Below are positions 11,683-20,008 of a stretch of 64,000 nucleotides of DNA, in pieces. The translations under genes and the position numbers were made by a program. Positions within the stretch are counted from its first letter, which is position 1. Each line of letters begins with the position of its first letter. Source of the stretch: Jiangella aurantiaca (GTDB lineage: Bacteria > Actinomycetota > Actinomycetes > Jiangellales > Jiangellaceae); contig NZ_SMLB01000022.1 in the NCBI RefSeq assembly GCF_004349105.1, positions 29,620-93,619 on the forward strand, given 5' to 3'. The notes beneath the pieces are model-generated. The model saw only the letters and a program-made list of their open reading frames with translations. It ran no database searches and was not told the origin of the DNA.

Positions 11683-12564
11683 ATGACAGTCACCTCGTCG
11701 CAGAATCGCACGATCGTTCGTGCTAGTGCCAAGCTGCGAGCGCTCCGGGTCGCGTTCGGCACGCTCGAGCGCGTCGCGCCCGGGATGGGCGCCCGTTGGG
11801 CCGCCGGGCTCTGGTGCACCCTGCCGAACACCGGCGGCCGCCGCCGCGACGAGCGGCCGCGGCCGGGCGAGCGCAGCACGCTGATCCTTCCCGACGGCCG
11901 CGAGGTCGCGGTGGAGAGCTGGGGGTTCGGCCCGCCGGTCTACCTGATGCACGGCTGGGGCGGCTGGCGCGGGCAGCTCGGCGCATTCGTCCAGCCGCTG
12001 GTCGAGGCCGGTCGGCGGGTGGTGGCGGTCGACGCGCCGAGCCACGGCGAGTCCGGGCCGGGGCAGCTCGGCCGCGGCCGGGCCACCGGCGTCGAGTTCA
12101 CCGAGGCGCTGGCCGCCGCCGCGGGCAAGCACGGCAAGCCGGCCGCCGTCATCGCGCACTCGCTCGGCGGGGCGGCCACGGCGGTCGCCGTCCTGGACGG
12201 CCTGCCGGCGGCGAGGCTGGTGCTCATCGCGCCGAGCACGACGCTCAGCGACGGCCTCGCAGCGTTCCAGCGCACGGTCGGGTTCGGCGAGCGGACCCGC
12301 ACCCGCATGCTGGCCCGGCTGGAGCGGCTGGCCGGCCGCCCGTTGGCCGACTTCGACGTCACCGGCCTGTCCCGGCGCACGGAGGTGCCGCCGACGCTGG
12401 TCGTGCACGACCGCAGGGACAAGGAGGTCCCGTATGACGACGGCGCCGCGCTCGCGGCGGCCTGGCCGGAGGCCGAGTTGGCCGGCACCGAGGGGCTCGG
12501 GCACCAGCGGATCCTGCGCGACCCGTCGGTGATCGCGATGGTGGTCGACTACGTCACGCGCTGA
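11683..12564 (+). CDS. Alpha/beta hydrolase
   Basis: 293 residues from ATG 11683 (GAAGGGA seven bases upstream). Alpha/beta hydrolase fold: oxyanion region YLMHGWGGWRGQL, nucleophile elbow AHSLGGAATAVAV (Ser), acid in 'LVVHDRRDKEVPYD' and catalytic His in 'GLGHQRILRD'. Related to esterases or hydrolases in TetR-hydrolase pairs; the substrate is unknown. Oddity: the second TetR-type palindrome falls inside codons 9-14, so either the operator is intragenic or translation really starts further downstream. Confidence 0.85.
   Translation: MTVTSSQNRTIVRASAKLRALRVAFGTLERVAPGMGARWAAGLWCTLPNTGGRRRDERPRPGERSTLILPDGREVAVESWGFGPPVYLMHGWGGWRGQLGAFVQPLVEAGRRVVAVDAPSHGESGPGQLGRGRATGVEFTEALAAAAGKHGKPAAVIAHSLGGAATAVAVLDGLPAARLVLIAPSTTLSDGLAAFQRTVGFGERTRTRMLARLERLAGRPLADFDVTGLSRRTEVPPTLVVHDRRDKEVPYDDGAALAAAWPEAELAGTEGLGHQRILRDPSVIAMVVDYVTR
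11708..11723. promoter_or_regulatory. TetR operator, second copy inside the hydrolase 5' end
   Basis: GCACGA TCGT TCGTGC, a 6-4-6 inverted repeat with the same half-sites and spacing as 11013-11030. It lies 25 bases after the annotated hydrolase start. Confidence 0.5.
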
Positions 12565-12570
12565 CGCGCG

Positions 12571-13254
12571 TCACGCCTTGACGCCGACTCCGAGCCGGGC
12601 CAGCAGGTCGCGGACCCGCTGCTCGGACTCGTCGCGGATCGCCCGGACGGTGTCGAGGTCCTGGCCGCCCGGGTCCGGCAGGTCCCAGTGCTCGTACTGG
12701 CGGCCGGGCAGCTCCGGCGCCGTCACGCCGCCCATGGTGACGACGACGTCGGCGGCCTCGACGATCTCGTCGGTCCAGGGCTTCGGGAACTCGTCGGCGA
12801 GGTCGATGCCGCGCTCGCCCATGGCGGTCGCGACGCCCGCGTCGACGTCGGTCGCGGGGTCCGCGCCGCCGGACCAGGCGACGGCGCCGTCGCCGGCCAG
12901 CTCCTCGAACAGCCCGAGCGCCAGCAGCGACCGGCCGGCGTTGTCGGGGCACAGGAACAGCACGGTCGGTCTGTCCCGCGCGCCCTCGACCCGGGCCAGC
13001 GCGCGCAGCCGCTGCCGCGAGAACCGCTCGGCCATCAGCGGCAGGAACGTGGGGATGCGAGCACCCGCGGCGAAGTGCTCGTAGCTGGTCTCGAGGAAGC
13101 TCTCGATGGTCTCGGCGCCGATGCCGGTGAACTCCTTGCCCAGGCGCTCGGCGGCGGCGCGCATGGCGAGGCCGTGCTCGATCTCGAGAGCGGGGTCGCG
13201 CGGTCCGGTGACGGGGCTCTCGGGGACGGGTTCGGGGGACGACGGCATGCTCAT
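12571..13254 (-). CDS. ArsC-like low-molecular-weight phosphatase family protein
   Basis: 227 residues. Residues about 20-95 are a three-helix bundle found in actinobacterial arsenate reductases (LEIEHGLAMRAAAERLGKEFTGIG). Residues about 98-220 are an LMW-PTPase/ArsC fold with P-loop CPDNAGRS (C-X5-R-S), a 'ADVVVTMG' strand and the 'EHWDLPDPGGQDLDTVRAIRDE' acid loop. Probable thioredoxin- or mycothiol-linked arsenate reductase or phosphatase. The usual HNAGRS P-loop is DNAGRS here. No ars transporter or ArsR gene is near, so an arsenic role is only inferred. Confidence 0.78.
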   Translation of the reverse strand: MSMPSSPEPVPESPVTGPRDPALEIEHGLAMRAAAERLGKEFTGIGAETIESFLETSYEHFAAGARIPTFLPLMAERFSRQRLRALARVEGARDRPTVLFLCPDNAGRSLLALGLFEELAGDGAVAWSGGADPATDVDAGVATAMGERGIDLADEFPKPWTDEIVEAADVVVTMGGVTAPELPGRQYEHWDLPDPGGQDLDTVRAIRDESEQRVRDLLARLGVGVKA

Positions 13255-13287
13255 GCCCGGTGCATACCCCGGGGCGGCGGGCTCGAA

Positions 13288-14382
13288 TCAGGCGCGAACG
13301 GCGGAGCGGGTCTCGTCGATCGTCGCGGAGCCGACGACCCGGCTGCCGTCGTAGAGCACGATCGCCTGACCGGGCGCGACGCCCTCCTGCGGCTCGGCGA
13401 AGGCCACCGACACCGACCCTCCGGCCGACACCGTCGCGACCGCCACGGCCGGCGTCCCGTGGGCCCGGAACTGCGCCACGCAGTGCAGCTCCTCCCCGAG
13501 CACCGGCGGCGCGCCGCACCAGCGCGGCGCGACCCCGGTGAGGGCATCGACGGCGAGCGACTCGCGCGGGCCGACGGTGACCCGGCGGTCGACCGGCGAG
13601 ATGTCGAGGACGTAGCGCGGCTTGCCGTCGGCGGCCGGGGTGCCGATGCGCAGCCCCTTGCGCTGCCCGATGGTGAACCCGTAGGTCCCCTCGTGCGTCC
13701 CGACGACGGCGCCGGCGGTGTCGACGACCTCGCCGGGGGCGTCGCCGAGGTGGCCGCGCAGGAAGCCGGCGGTGTCGCCGTCGGCGATGAAGCAGATGTC
13801 GTGGCTGTCGGGCTTGCGGGCGACGGCCAGTCCGCGCCGCTCCGCCTCGTCGCGCACGTCGGCCTTGACGGTGTCGCCGAGCGGGAAGATCGCGTGCTCG
13901 AGCTGCTCGGCCGTCAGCACGCCCAGCACGTAGGACTGGTCCTTCTCCGGGTCGGCGGCGCGGTGCAGCTCTCGGCCGGCCGGCCCGTCGGCGATGCGGG
14001 CGTAGTGGCCGGTGCCGACGGCGTCGAAGCCCAGCGCGAGTGCGCGGTCGAGCACCGCCGCGAACTTGATCTTCTCGTTGCAGCGCAGGCACGGGTTGGG
14101 CGTGCGGCCGGCGGCGTACTCGGCGACGAAGTCGTCGACGACGTCGGCACGGAACCGCTCGGCGAGGTCCCACACGTAGAACGGGATGCCGAGCACGTCG
14201 GCGGCGCGGCGGGCGTCGCGGGAGTCCTCGATGGTGCAGCAGCCGCGGGCGCCGGTGCGGAACGACTGCGGGTTCGACGACAGCGCGAGGTGCACGCCGG
14301 TGACGTCGTGGCCGGCCTCGACCAGCCGGGCCGCGGCGACCGCCGAATCCACTCCACCGGACATCGCGGCGAGGACACGCAT
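13288..14382 (-). CDS. mnmA: tRNA 2-thiouridine synthase MnmA
   Basis: Thiolates C2 of U34 in tRNA-Lys, -Glu and -Gln using sulfur passed from a cysteine desulfurase. 364 residues: PP-loop SGGVDS at residues 8-13, catalytic Cys98 in PNPCLRCN and Cys197 in SHDICFI, 'GTGHYARI' tRNA-binding region, C-terminal beta-barrel. Two bases separate it from the upstream desulfurase gene, so the sulfur donor and acceptor are coexpressed. In related genomes the methionine synthase gene would follow directly. Confidence 0.97.
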   Translation of the reverse strand: MRVLAAMSGGVDSAVAAARLVEAGHDVTGVHLALSSNPQSFRTGARGCCTIEDSRDARRAADVLGIPFYVWDLAERFRADVVDDFVAEYAAGRTPNPCLRCNEKIKFAAVLDRALALGFDAVGTGHYARIADGPAGRELHRAADPEKDQSYVLGVLTAEQLEHAIFPLGDTVKADVRDEAERRGLAVARKPDSHDICFIADGDTAGFLRGHLGDAPGEVVDTAGAVVGTHEGTYGFTIGQRKGLRIGTPAADGKPRYVLDISPVDRRVTVGPRESLAVDALTGVAPRWCGAPPVLGEELHCVAQFRAHGTPAVAVATVSAGGSVSVAFAEPQEGVAPGQAIVLYDGSRVVGSATIDETRSAVRA

Positions 14383-14384
14383 GC

Positions 14385-15581
14385 TCAGTTCCCCCTGGTC
14401 GAGACGTTGACGATGCCGGCCGCGCGGGCCCGGTCGACGGCCGGGCCGATGGCCGCGACCAGTGCGTCGACGTCGGCCTCCGTGGACGAATGACCCAGCG
14501 AGAACCGCAGCGAGCCGCGGGCCCGCTCGTGCGGCGCGCCCATGGCCAGCAGCACGTGCGACGGCTCCGGCACGCCTGCCGTGCAGGCGCTGCCGGTCGA
14601 GCAGTCGATGCCGGCGGCGTCGAGCAGGAGCAGCAGCGCGTCGCCCTCGCAGCCGGGGAAGGAGAAGTGGGCGATGCCGGGCAGCGTGCGCTGCGGGTCG
14701 CCGTTCAGCACCGCGTCGGGGACCGCGCCGAGGACGCCGGAGACCAGGCGCTCACGCAGCGCGGCCAGCGCGGCGGCCCGGCCCGGTGCATCGGCCAGTG
14801 TCGCTCGGAGCGCGGCGGCCAGCCCGGCCACCGCGGGCGCGTCGAGGGTGCCGGAGCGGACGTCGCGCTCCTGGCCACCACCGTGCAGGACGGGCACGAC
14901 GTCGGTCTCGCGCCGCAGCAGCAGTGCGCCGACGCCGACCGGGGCGCCCACCTTGTGCCCGGACACCGTCATGGCGTCCAGGCCGGAGTCGCCGAAGTGC
15001 AGCGGCAGGGCGCCGACCACCTGCACGGCGTCGGAGTGGACCGGGATGCCGTGCTCGTGCGCGACGGCGACCACCTCGCCGATCGGCTGCACCGTGCCGA
15101 CCTCGTTGTTCGCCCACATGACGGTGATCAGCGCGACGGACTCGGGATCGGCCCGGACGACGCGGCGCAGCGCGTCGACGTCGAGCCGGCCGGCGGGGTC
15201 GACGGGCAACCACTCGACCTTGGCGTCCTGCTCCGCGACGAGCCAGTCGACGGAGTCGAGCACGGCGTGGTGCTCGACGGCGGAGGCGAGGATGCGGACG
15301 CGGCGCGGGTCGGCGCCGTGGCGGGACCAGAAGAGGCCCTTGACGGCGAGGTTGTCGGCCTCGGTGCCGCCGGAGGTGAACACCACCTCGCTGGGCCGGG
15401 CGCCGAGACCGGCGGCGACGGACTCGCGCGCCTCCTCGACCAGCTTGCGGGCGCGGCGGCCGGAGGCGTGCAGCGACGAGGGGTTGCCGAGGGTAGCCAT
15501 GGCCCCGGCGACGACGTCGATCACTGCGGGGAGGACGGGGGTCGTCGCCGCGTGATCGAGATAGACGCGGCCGTCAGACAT
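14385..15581 (-). CDS. Cysteine desulfurase (IscS/NifS class)
   Basis: PLP enzyme that releases sulfur from cysteine as a persulfide for tRNA thiolation and Fe-S assembly. 398 residues: YLDHAATTP opening, [13 protein letters not shown] Lys210 in SGHKVGAP, active-site Cys333 in [10 protein letters not shown]. The short loop around the Cys and the length put it in the class I, NifS/IscS-like group. It starts the pair with mnmA. Confidence 0.96.
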   Translation of the reverse strand: MSDGRVYLDHAATTPVLPAVIDVVAGAMATLGNPSSLHASGRRARKLVEEARESVAAGLGARPSEVVFTSGGTEADNLAVKGLFWSRHGADPRRVRILASAVEHHAVLDSVDWLVAEQDAKVEWLPVDPAGRLDVDALRRVVRADPESVALITVMWANNEVGTVQPIGEVVAVAHEHGIPVHSDAVQVVGALPLHFGDSGLDAMTVSGHKVGAPVGVGALLLRRETDVVPVLHGGGQERDVRSGTLDAPAVAGLAAALRATLADAPGRAAALAALRERLVSGVLGAVPDAVLNGDPQRTLPGIAHFSFPGCEGDALLLLLDAAGIDCSTGSACTAGVPEPSHVLLAMGAPHERARGSLRFSLGHSSTEADVDALVAAIGPAVDRARAAGIVNVSTRGN

Positions 15582-15605
15582 GTCCCGTCCAGTTTACGGC
15601 GTGGG

Positions 15606-15636
15606 GCGGCCGGCCCGCGCATCGCGAGCCGGCCGC
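15606..15636. terminator. Nested hairpin between etfA and the cysteine desulfurase
   Basis: GCGGCCGGC / GCCGGCCGC 9-bp perfect stem enclosing a second CGCG/CGCG stem with a CAT loop. It lies in the 67-base gap after etfA, so it likely ends the etfBA transcript. Confidence 0.6.
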
Positions 15637-15648
15637 TGCCGGGGCACC

Positions 15649-16608
15649 TCAGCCCTTGCGCTTCTGGATCTCCGCAGTCGCCTGCGGCAGGACGGTGTGC
15701 AGGTCGCCCACGACACCGAAGTCGGCCATCGCGAAGATGGGCGCCTCGGGGTCCTTGTTGACCACGACGATGGTCTTCGAGGTCTGCATGCCGGCCCGGT
15801 GCTGGATGGCGCCGGAGATGCCGCAGGCCAGGTAGAGCTGCGGCGACACCGTCTTGCCGGTCTGCCCGACCTGGTAGGCGTGCGGGTACCAGCCGGAGTC
15901 CACGGCCGCCCGCGACGCGCCGACAGCCGCGCCTAGCGCGTCGGCCAGCGCCTCGACGGGGGCGAAGTCGCCGCCGGTGCCCCGGCCGCCGGAGACGACG
16001 ATGCTGGCCTCGGTCAGCTCGGGCCGGCCGGTGGCCGCGCGCGGCTTGCGGTCGACGATGCGCGCCTTCGTGGCGGCGTCGGAGAACGCGACCGCGACCT
16101 TCTCCTCCGCACCCACGGAGCCGCCGGTGGCTTCGGGCGTGACCGCGTTCGGCTTCACCGTGATGACCGGCGTGCCCCTGGTGACCTGCGCGGTCACGGT
16201 GTACCCGCCGGCGAACACCGACTGCGTCGTCACGATTTCGGAGGCCACGACAGTGATATCGATCGCGTCGGTGATGACACCTGAGCCGAGCTTGACCGCC
16301 AGCCGGGCGGCGATCTCCTTGCCCTCCGGGCTGGAGGTCAGCAGCACGCCGGCCGCGCCGGAGGACTGCGCGATCTGCGCCAGCGCCTCGGCCTTCGGCA
16401 CCACGAGGTACTGCTCGAGCTCGGGCGCCTCGACGACGTACACCTTCGCCGCGCCGTACTCACCCAGCGTGTCGCGGGCGGCGTCGAAGCCGGTGCCGAG
16501 GAACACCGCGGCGGGCTCGCCCGCGCGTCGCGCGAGCGTCAGCAGCTCCAGCGTGGTCTTGCGGACCGCGCCGTCGACGTGGTCGACCAGGACCAGGATC
16601 TCAGCCAT
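15649..16608 (-). CDS. etfA: Electron transfer flavoprotein alpha subunit EtfA
   Basis: 319 residues. With EtfB it forms the FAD/AMP heterodimer that takes electrons from acyl-CoA dehydrogenases. N-terminal domain [13 protein letters not shown]...; C-terminal FAD-binding domain with [10 protein letters not shown] and [24 protein letters not shown], the ETF alpha signature. Ten bases separate it from etfB. Confidence 0.97.
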   Translation of the reverse strand: MAEILVLVDHVDGAVRKTTLELLTLARRAGEPAAVFLGTGFDAARDTLGEYGAAKVYVVEAPELEQYLVVPKAEALAQIAQSSGAAGVLLTSSPEGKEIAARLAVKLGSGVITDAIDITVVASEIVTTQSVFAGGYTVTAQVTRGTPVITVKPNAVTPEATGGSVGAEEKVAVAFSDAATKARIVDRKPRAATGRPELTEASIVVSGGRGTGGDFAPVEALADALGAAVGASRAAVDSGWYPHAYQVGQTGKTVSPQLYLACGISGAIQHRAGMQTSKTIVVVNKDPEAPIFAMADFGVVGDLHTVLPQATAEIQKRKG

Positions 16609-16618
16609 CGCTTCCCCC

Positions 16619-17404
16619 TCAGATGAACTTCTGGGCGGCCAGGAACTCGGCCAGCTTGACGCCGCCGTCGCCCTCGTCGGTCACGACGGTGCCGGCGGTG
16701 CGCTCCGGCCGCTTCGTCACCTCGCGCACGACAGAGAACGCGGCGTCCAGCCCGACCGCGCCGGCGTCGACACCGAGGTCGGCCAGCGTCCACGTCTCGA
16801 CCGGCTTCTTCTTCGCGGCCATGATGCCCTTGAACGACGGGTAGCGCGGCTCGTTGATCTGGTCGGTCACCGACACGACGGCGGGCAGGTCCGCCTCGAT
16901 CGTCTCCGACGCGACGTCGCCGTCGCGGCGCGCCGTCACCGTCGCGCCGGACACCGTCAGCTCACCCACGAACCCGACGTGCGCCAGCCCCAGGTGCTCG
17001 GCCAGCATCGCCGGCACCACACTCATGCTGCCGTCGGTCGAGGCCATACCAGTCAGGACCAGGTCGACGTCGCCGACCTTGGCGATCGCGGCCGCCAGCA
17101 CCTGGGCGGTGGCCAGCGCGTCGGACCCGTGCAGGGCGTCGTCGACGACGTGCACACCGGAGTCCGCGCCCATCTGCAGCGCCTTCTTCAGGGCGGCGTC
17201 GGCGCCGTCGGGCCCCATCGTCAGGGCTACGATCTCGACGCCGTCTCCGGCCTCGGCGATCTTGAGCGCCTCCTCGACGGCGTACTCGTCCAGTTCGGAC
17301 AGCAGGCCGTCGACACCAGCACGGTCAGTGGTGTTGTCGGCGGCGTTGAAGGTCCGGTCCGCGGTGGCGTCCGGAACGTGCTTGACCAGGGTGACGATCT
17401 TCAT
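16619..17404 (-). CDS. etfB: Electron transfer flavoprotein beta subunit EtfB
   Basis: 261 residues from ATG 17404, with AGGAGG about eleven bases upstream. MKIVTLVKHVPD opening, 'LSELDEYAVEEALK', 'DLVLTGMASTDGSMSVVPAMLAEHLG' AMP-binding region and 'VSVTDQINEPRYPSFKGIMAAKKK', the EtfB signature. First gene of the etfBA operon; a perfect inverted repeat about 105 bases upstream is a candidate operator. Confidence 0.97.
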   Translation of the reverse strand: MKIVTLVKHVPDATADRTFNAADNTTDRAGVDGLLSELDEYAVEEALKIAEAGDGVEIVALTMGPDGADAALKKALQMGADSGVHVVDDALHGSDALATAQVLAAAIAKVGDVDLVLTGMASTDGSMSVVPAMLAEHLGLAHVGFVGELTVSGATVTARRDGDVASETIEADLPAVVSVTDQINEPRYPSFKGIMAAKKKPVETWTLADLGVDAGAVGLDAAFSVVREVTKRPERTAGTVVTDEGDGGVKLAEFLAAQKFI

Positions 17405-17509
17405 GGCCGGGTTGCGACCTCCTAGGCCGGGCGGGTTGCGGGACGCCGGCGCGGCGCCCATCGCGAGGCTAGCCCACGCCGGGGCGGCGGAGCCTTCGAC
17501 CGTCCCGAT

Positions 17510-17525
17510 GTTACCGACAGGTAAC
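17510..17525. promoter_or_regulatory. Candidate TetR-type operator in the etfB/GT4 divergent gap
   Basis: GTTACC GACA GGTAAC, a perfect 6-4-6 inverted repeat of the TTAC-N-GTAA form typical of TetR regulators of lipid catabolism. It lies between divergent etfB and the GT4 gene and could control either. No regulator gene is adjacent. Confidence 0.4.
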
Positions 17526-17641
17526 CAATGGTCCAAGTCCGGCTGACGTGCAACACGTCACAGTCCGGGACGGCCGCCGATACCCGTTTTCGCCGTCTTG
17601 ACTCGGTCCCGATCTTGGGCCCGCTGTGAAATGATCGCGCG

Positions 17642-18931
17642 ATGCGGATACTTGTCGTCTCGTGGGAGTACCCGCCCGTCATCTACGGCGGTCTCGGGCG
17701 CCACGTCCACCGCCTGACCGAGGGTCTGGTGGCCGACGGCCACGACGTCGCCGTCGTCACGCAGTCCGCCCCGGGGATGCCCGAGGAAGAGGACGACAAG
17801 GGCGTGCGCGTATTCCGGGCGCCGCCCGATCCGCCGGCCGGCGAGCGTGGCGAGGATCTCGTGCCGTGGGTGCTGGCGCTCAACACGAGTCTCATGCGTA
17901 CCGCCCACCGGCTGACGCGCGAGTGGATGCCTGATGTCGTCCACGCACACGACTGGGTTGACGCGCACGCAGGCATCAACGTCGCCCGCGCCATCGACGC
18001 GCCGCTCGTCGCCACCATCCACGCGACCGAGGCGGGGTTGTGGGACGGCTGGTTGTCGACGCCGCTGTCGCGGGCCCGGCACGACATCGAGGCCTGGCTG
18101 GTCGCCGAGGCGACGCGGTCCATCGTCTGTTCCGAGGCCATGCGGGTCGAGGCCGCCGCCGCGTTCGACGTCCCGCCCGAGGACCTCACCGTCATCCGCA
18201 ACGCCGTCGACCAGCCGGCCTGGCGGACGACGGCGGAGGCGCGGCGGGCGACCCGCGAGCGGTTCGGCATCCCGCCGAAGACGCCGCTGCTGGTGTTCGG
18301 CGGCCGGCTGGAGTGGGAGAAGGGCGTCGACGTCTGCGTCGAGGCGCTGTCGCTGGTCCGGCAGCGCCACCACGACGCCCGGCTGGTGCTGGCCGGCGCC
18401 GGGTCGCAGGAGGTCAACCTGCGGCGGCTGGCCCAGCGGCTGCAGATCGACCACGTCGTCCAGTTCGCCGGGCGCATGGACCAGCCCGACCTGGCCGCCT
18501 TGTTCGGCGCGGCGGACGTGGCGTTGGTGCCGTCGTCGTACGAGCCGTTCGGCATCGTGGCGCTCGAGGCGAGCGCGGCCGGCACGCCGGTCATCGCCGG
18601 CGACAGCGGCGGCCTGCGCGAGGTGATCGAGCACGACGTCACCGGCCTGCTGGTGCCGCCGCGCGACCCCGGCGACCTCGCCGCCGCAGCGATGCGGCTG
18701 CTCGAGGAGCCCGGGCTGCCGCAGCGGCTGGTCCGGTCCGCCCACCAGCGCATCGCCACGGAGTTCGTCTGGACGGCGGTCGCCCGCGAGACGGAGAAGG
18801 TCTACGCGGCCGCCGTCGCCGACCCCCGTCCGCCCCGCCCGCGGCCCGCGCCGGCGCCGGACGGCAACATCCTGGCCGACCGGCCGGCGCCGGTGCAGCA
18901 GGCCTGGCGCCGGGTTCGCGGCGAGGTCTGA
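17642..18931 (+). CDS. GT4 glycosyltransferase, likely alpha-glucan synthesis (Rv3032-like)
   Basis: 429 residues, GT-B fold. N-terminal acceptor domain opens MRILVVSWEYPPVIYGGLGRHVHRL, very close in style to M. tuberculosis Rv3032, an alpha-1,4-glucosyltransferase that is likewise next to etfBA. The donor domain has LVFGGRLEWEKGVDV, 'AGRMDQPDLAALFGAADVALVPSSYEPFGIVALEA', the EX7E motif for nucleotide-sugar binding. Probable role: glucose transfer from ADP- or UDP-glucose to alpha-glucan. The Rv3030 methyltransferase and Rv3031 GH57 partners are missing here. The C-terminal 35 residues are Pro-Arg rich and probably disordered. Confidence 0.85.
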   Translation: MRILVVSWEYPPVIYGGLGRHVHRLTEGLVADGHDVAVVTQSAPGMPEEEDDKGVRVFRAPPDPPAGERGEDLVPWVLALNTSLMRTAHRLTREWMPDVVHAHDWVDAHAGINVARAIDAPLVATIHATEAGLWDGWLSTPLSRARHDIEAWLVAEATRSIVCSEAMRVEAAAAFDVPPEDLTVIRNAVDQPAWRTTAEARRATRERFGIPPKTPLLVFGGRLEWEKGVDVCVEALSLVRQRHHDARLVLAGAGSQEVNLRRLAQRLQIDHVVQFAGRMDQPDLAALFGAADVALVPSSYEPFGIVALEASAAGTPVIAGDSGGLREVIEHDVTGLLVPPRDPGDLAAAAMRLLEEPGLPQRLVRSAHQRIATEFVWTAVARETEKVYAAAVADPRPPRPRPAPAPDGNILADRPAPVQQAWRRVRGEV

Positions 18932-18944
18932 CGCCCTCCTCCCC

Positions 18945-18996
18945 GTGATCATCGGCGTTTGACCACACCCACGTGTGGTCAAACGCCGATGATCAC
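18945..18996. repeat. 52-bp palindrome, left border of DUF559 unit 1
   Basis: Two perfect 24-bp arms around a CCAC loop; the left arm begins GTGATCATCGGCGTTTG. It starts 14 bases after the GT4 stop and is followed directly by CGGTTGTCCACAGG, the same 14 bases that follow the palindrome at 33436-33487. The first 12 bases of the arm recur at 19997-20008, the other edge of the unit. Confidence 0.85.
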
Positions 18997-19009
18997 GGTT
19001 GTCCACAGG
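18996..19009 (+). repeat. 14-bp sequence shared by both DUF559 units, contains a DnaA-box-like site
   Basis: CGGTTGTCCACAGG, identical to 33486-33499. The inner TTGTCCACA matches the actinobacterial DnaA-box consensus. Only a single box is present per unit, so it is not an origin. Confidence 0.6.
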
Positions 19010-19059
19010 GGGCAAATTGGGTCTGGCGCAGCGTGCCCGGCTCGCGCAGGCTGACTCGG

Positions 19060-20008
19060 GTGGACCTCGAGGAGCTCCTCGCCGGCCAGGCCGGTGTGGT
19101 CAGCCGTGCCCAGGCACACACGTGCGGCCTGACGGACCGGCAGGTGGAGTGGCGCGTCGAGTCCGGGCGCTGGCGCCGGATCCACCTCGGCGTCTATGCC
19201 ACGTTCACCGGGCCGCTGCCGTTCGAAGCGCGCGTGTGGGCGGCGATCCTGCGCGCCGGGCACGGCGCCGTCGCCAGCCATCGCACGGCGGCGTTTCTCG
19301 ACGGCCTGTGTGACGATCCAGGCCCGGCGGTGCACGTGACGGCTCCGGGCGAGCGGCACGTGCGCGGCAAGATCGACCGCGTGCGGGTGCACTACGCGTG
19401 GCGTCTGCCGCTCACCCGGCACCCGTCGAAGAGTCCGCCACGGACGCGGCTGGAAGAAACGGTCCTCGACCTCGTGGACGCCGCACCGCATCCACGTGAC
19501 GCCGAGGGCTGGGTGACCGCCGCATGCCAGCGCCGGCTCACCACCCCGGAACGACTCGCCGATGCCCTGGCGCGGCGGAAGAAGATCCGCTGGCGGGCGA
19601 TGGTCGAGGCGATGCTGGCCGACGTGGCGGAGGGAGCCCAGTCGCCGCTGGAGCTGCGCCACCTACGCCGCGTCGAACGCGCCCACGGACTACCGGCCGG
19701 CTGCCGGCAACGCCGCATCGCCGGTCACCGCGTCATCTGGATCGACGTCGACTACGACGAGTACGGCGTGCGCGTCGAGCTCGACGGCCGCATCGGGCAC
19801 ACCGGCGAAGGACGCTTCCGCGACCGCCACCGCGACAACCGCGCCACCGTCGACGGCCACGCCACCCTGCGCTACGGACACGCCGACATCTACGACGATC
19901 CCTGCGGCGTCGCCACCGAGCAGGCACGAGTCCTGAACGCCCGCGGCTGGATCGGACACCCACGGCCGTGCGGGCCGGCCTGCCGCGTCCGACTCCGTGA
20001 TCATCGGC
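19060..20008 (+). CDS. AbiEi-like / DUF559 endonuclease-fold protein, native stop lost
   Basis: GTG 19060 chosen because the protein-like sequence starts VDLEELLAGQAGVVSRAQAHTCGL. N-terminal half resembles the winged-helix of AbiEi-type antitoxins (TDRQVEWRVESGRWRRIHLGVYATF). C-terminal half is DUF559/Vsr-like, PD-(D/E)XK: IDVDYDEYGVRVELDGRIGH ... RDNRATVDGHATLRYGHADI. It reaches the usual family end RPCGPAC, then has no stop: the frame continues through the antisense of the HTTM gene to 21321. The coordinate given is the edge of the recognisable unit. No AbiEii toxin gene is adjacent. Probably part of a small mobile unit with the palindrome at 18945. Confidence 0.7.

Noticed and set aside
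8608..13254. Prophage or integrative element
   Set aside because: No integrase, transposase, structural phage genes or flanking direct repeats were seen in the accessory block.
18945..19009. Origin of replication suggested by the DnaA-box-like TTGTCCACA
   Set aside because: A single box per unit, no AT-rich unwinding region and no dnaA/dnaN genes.
19060..20008. Complete AbiE toxin-antitoxin system
   Set aside because: Only the AbiEi-like part fused to a nuclease-like domain is present; no AbiEii nucleotidyltransferase gene lies beside it.
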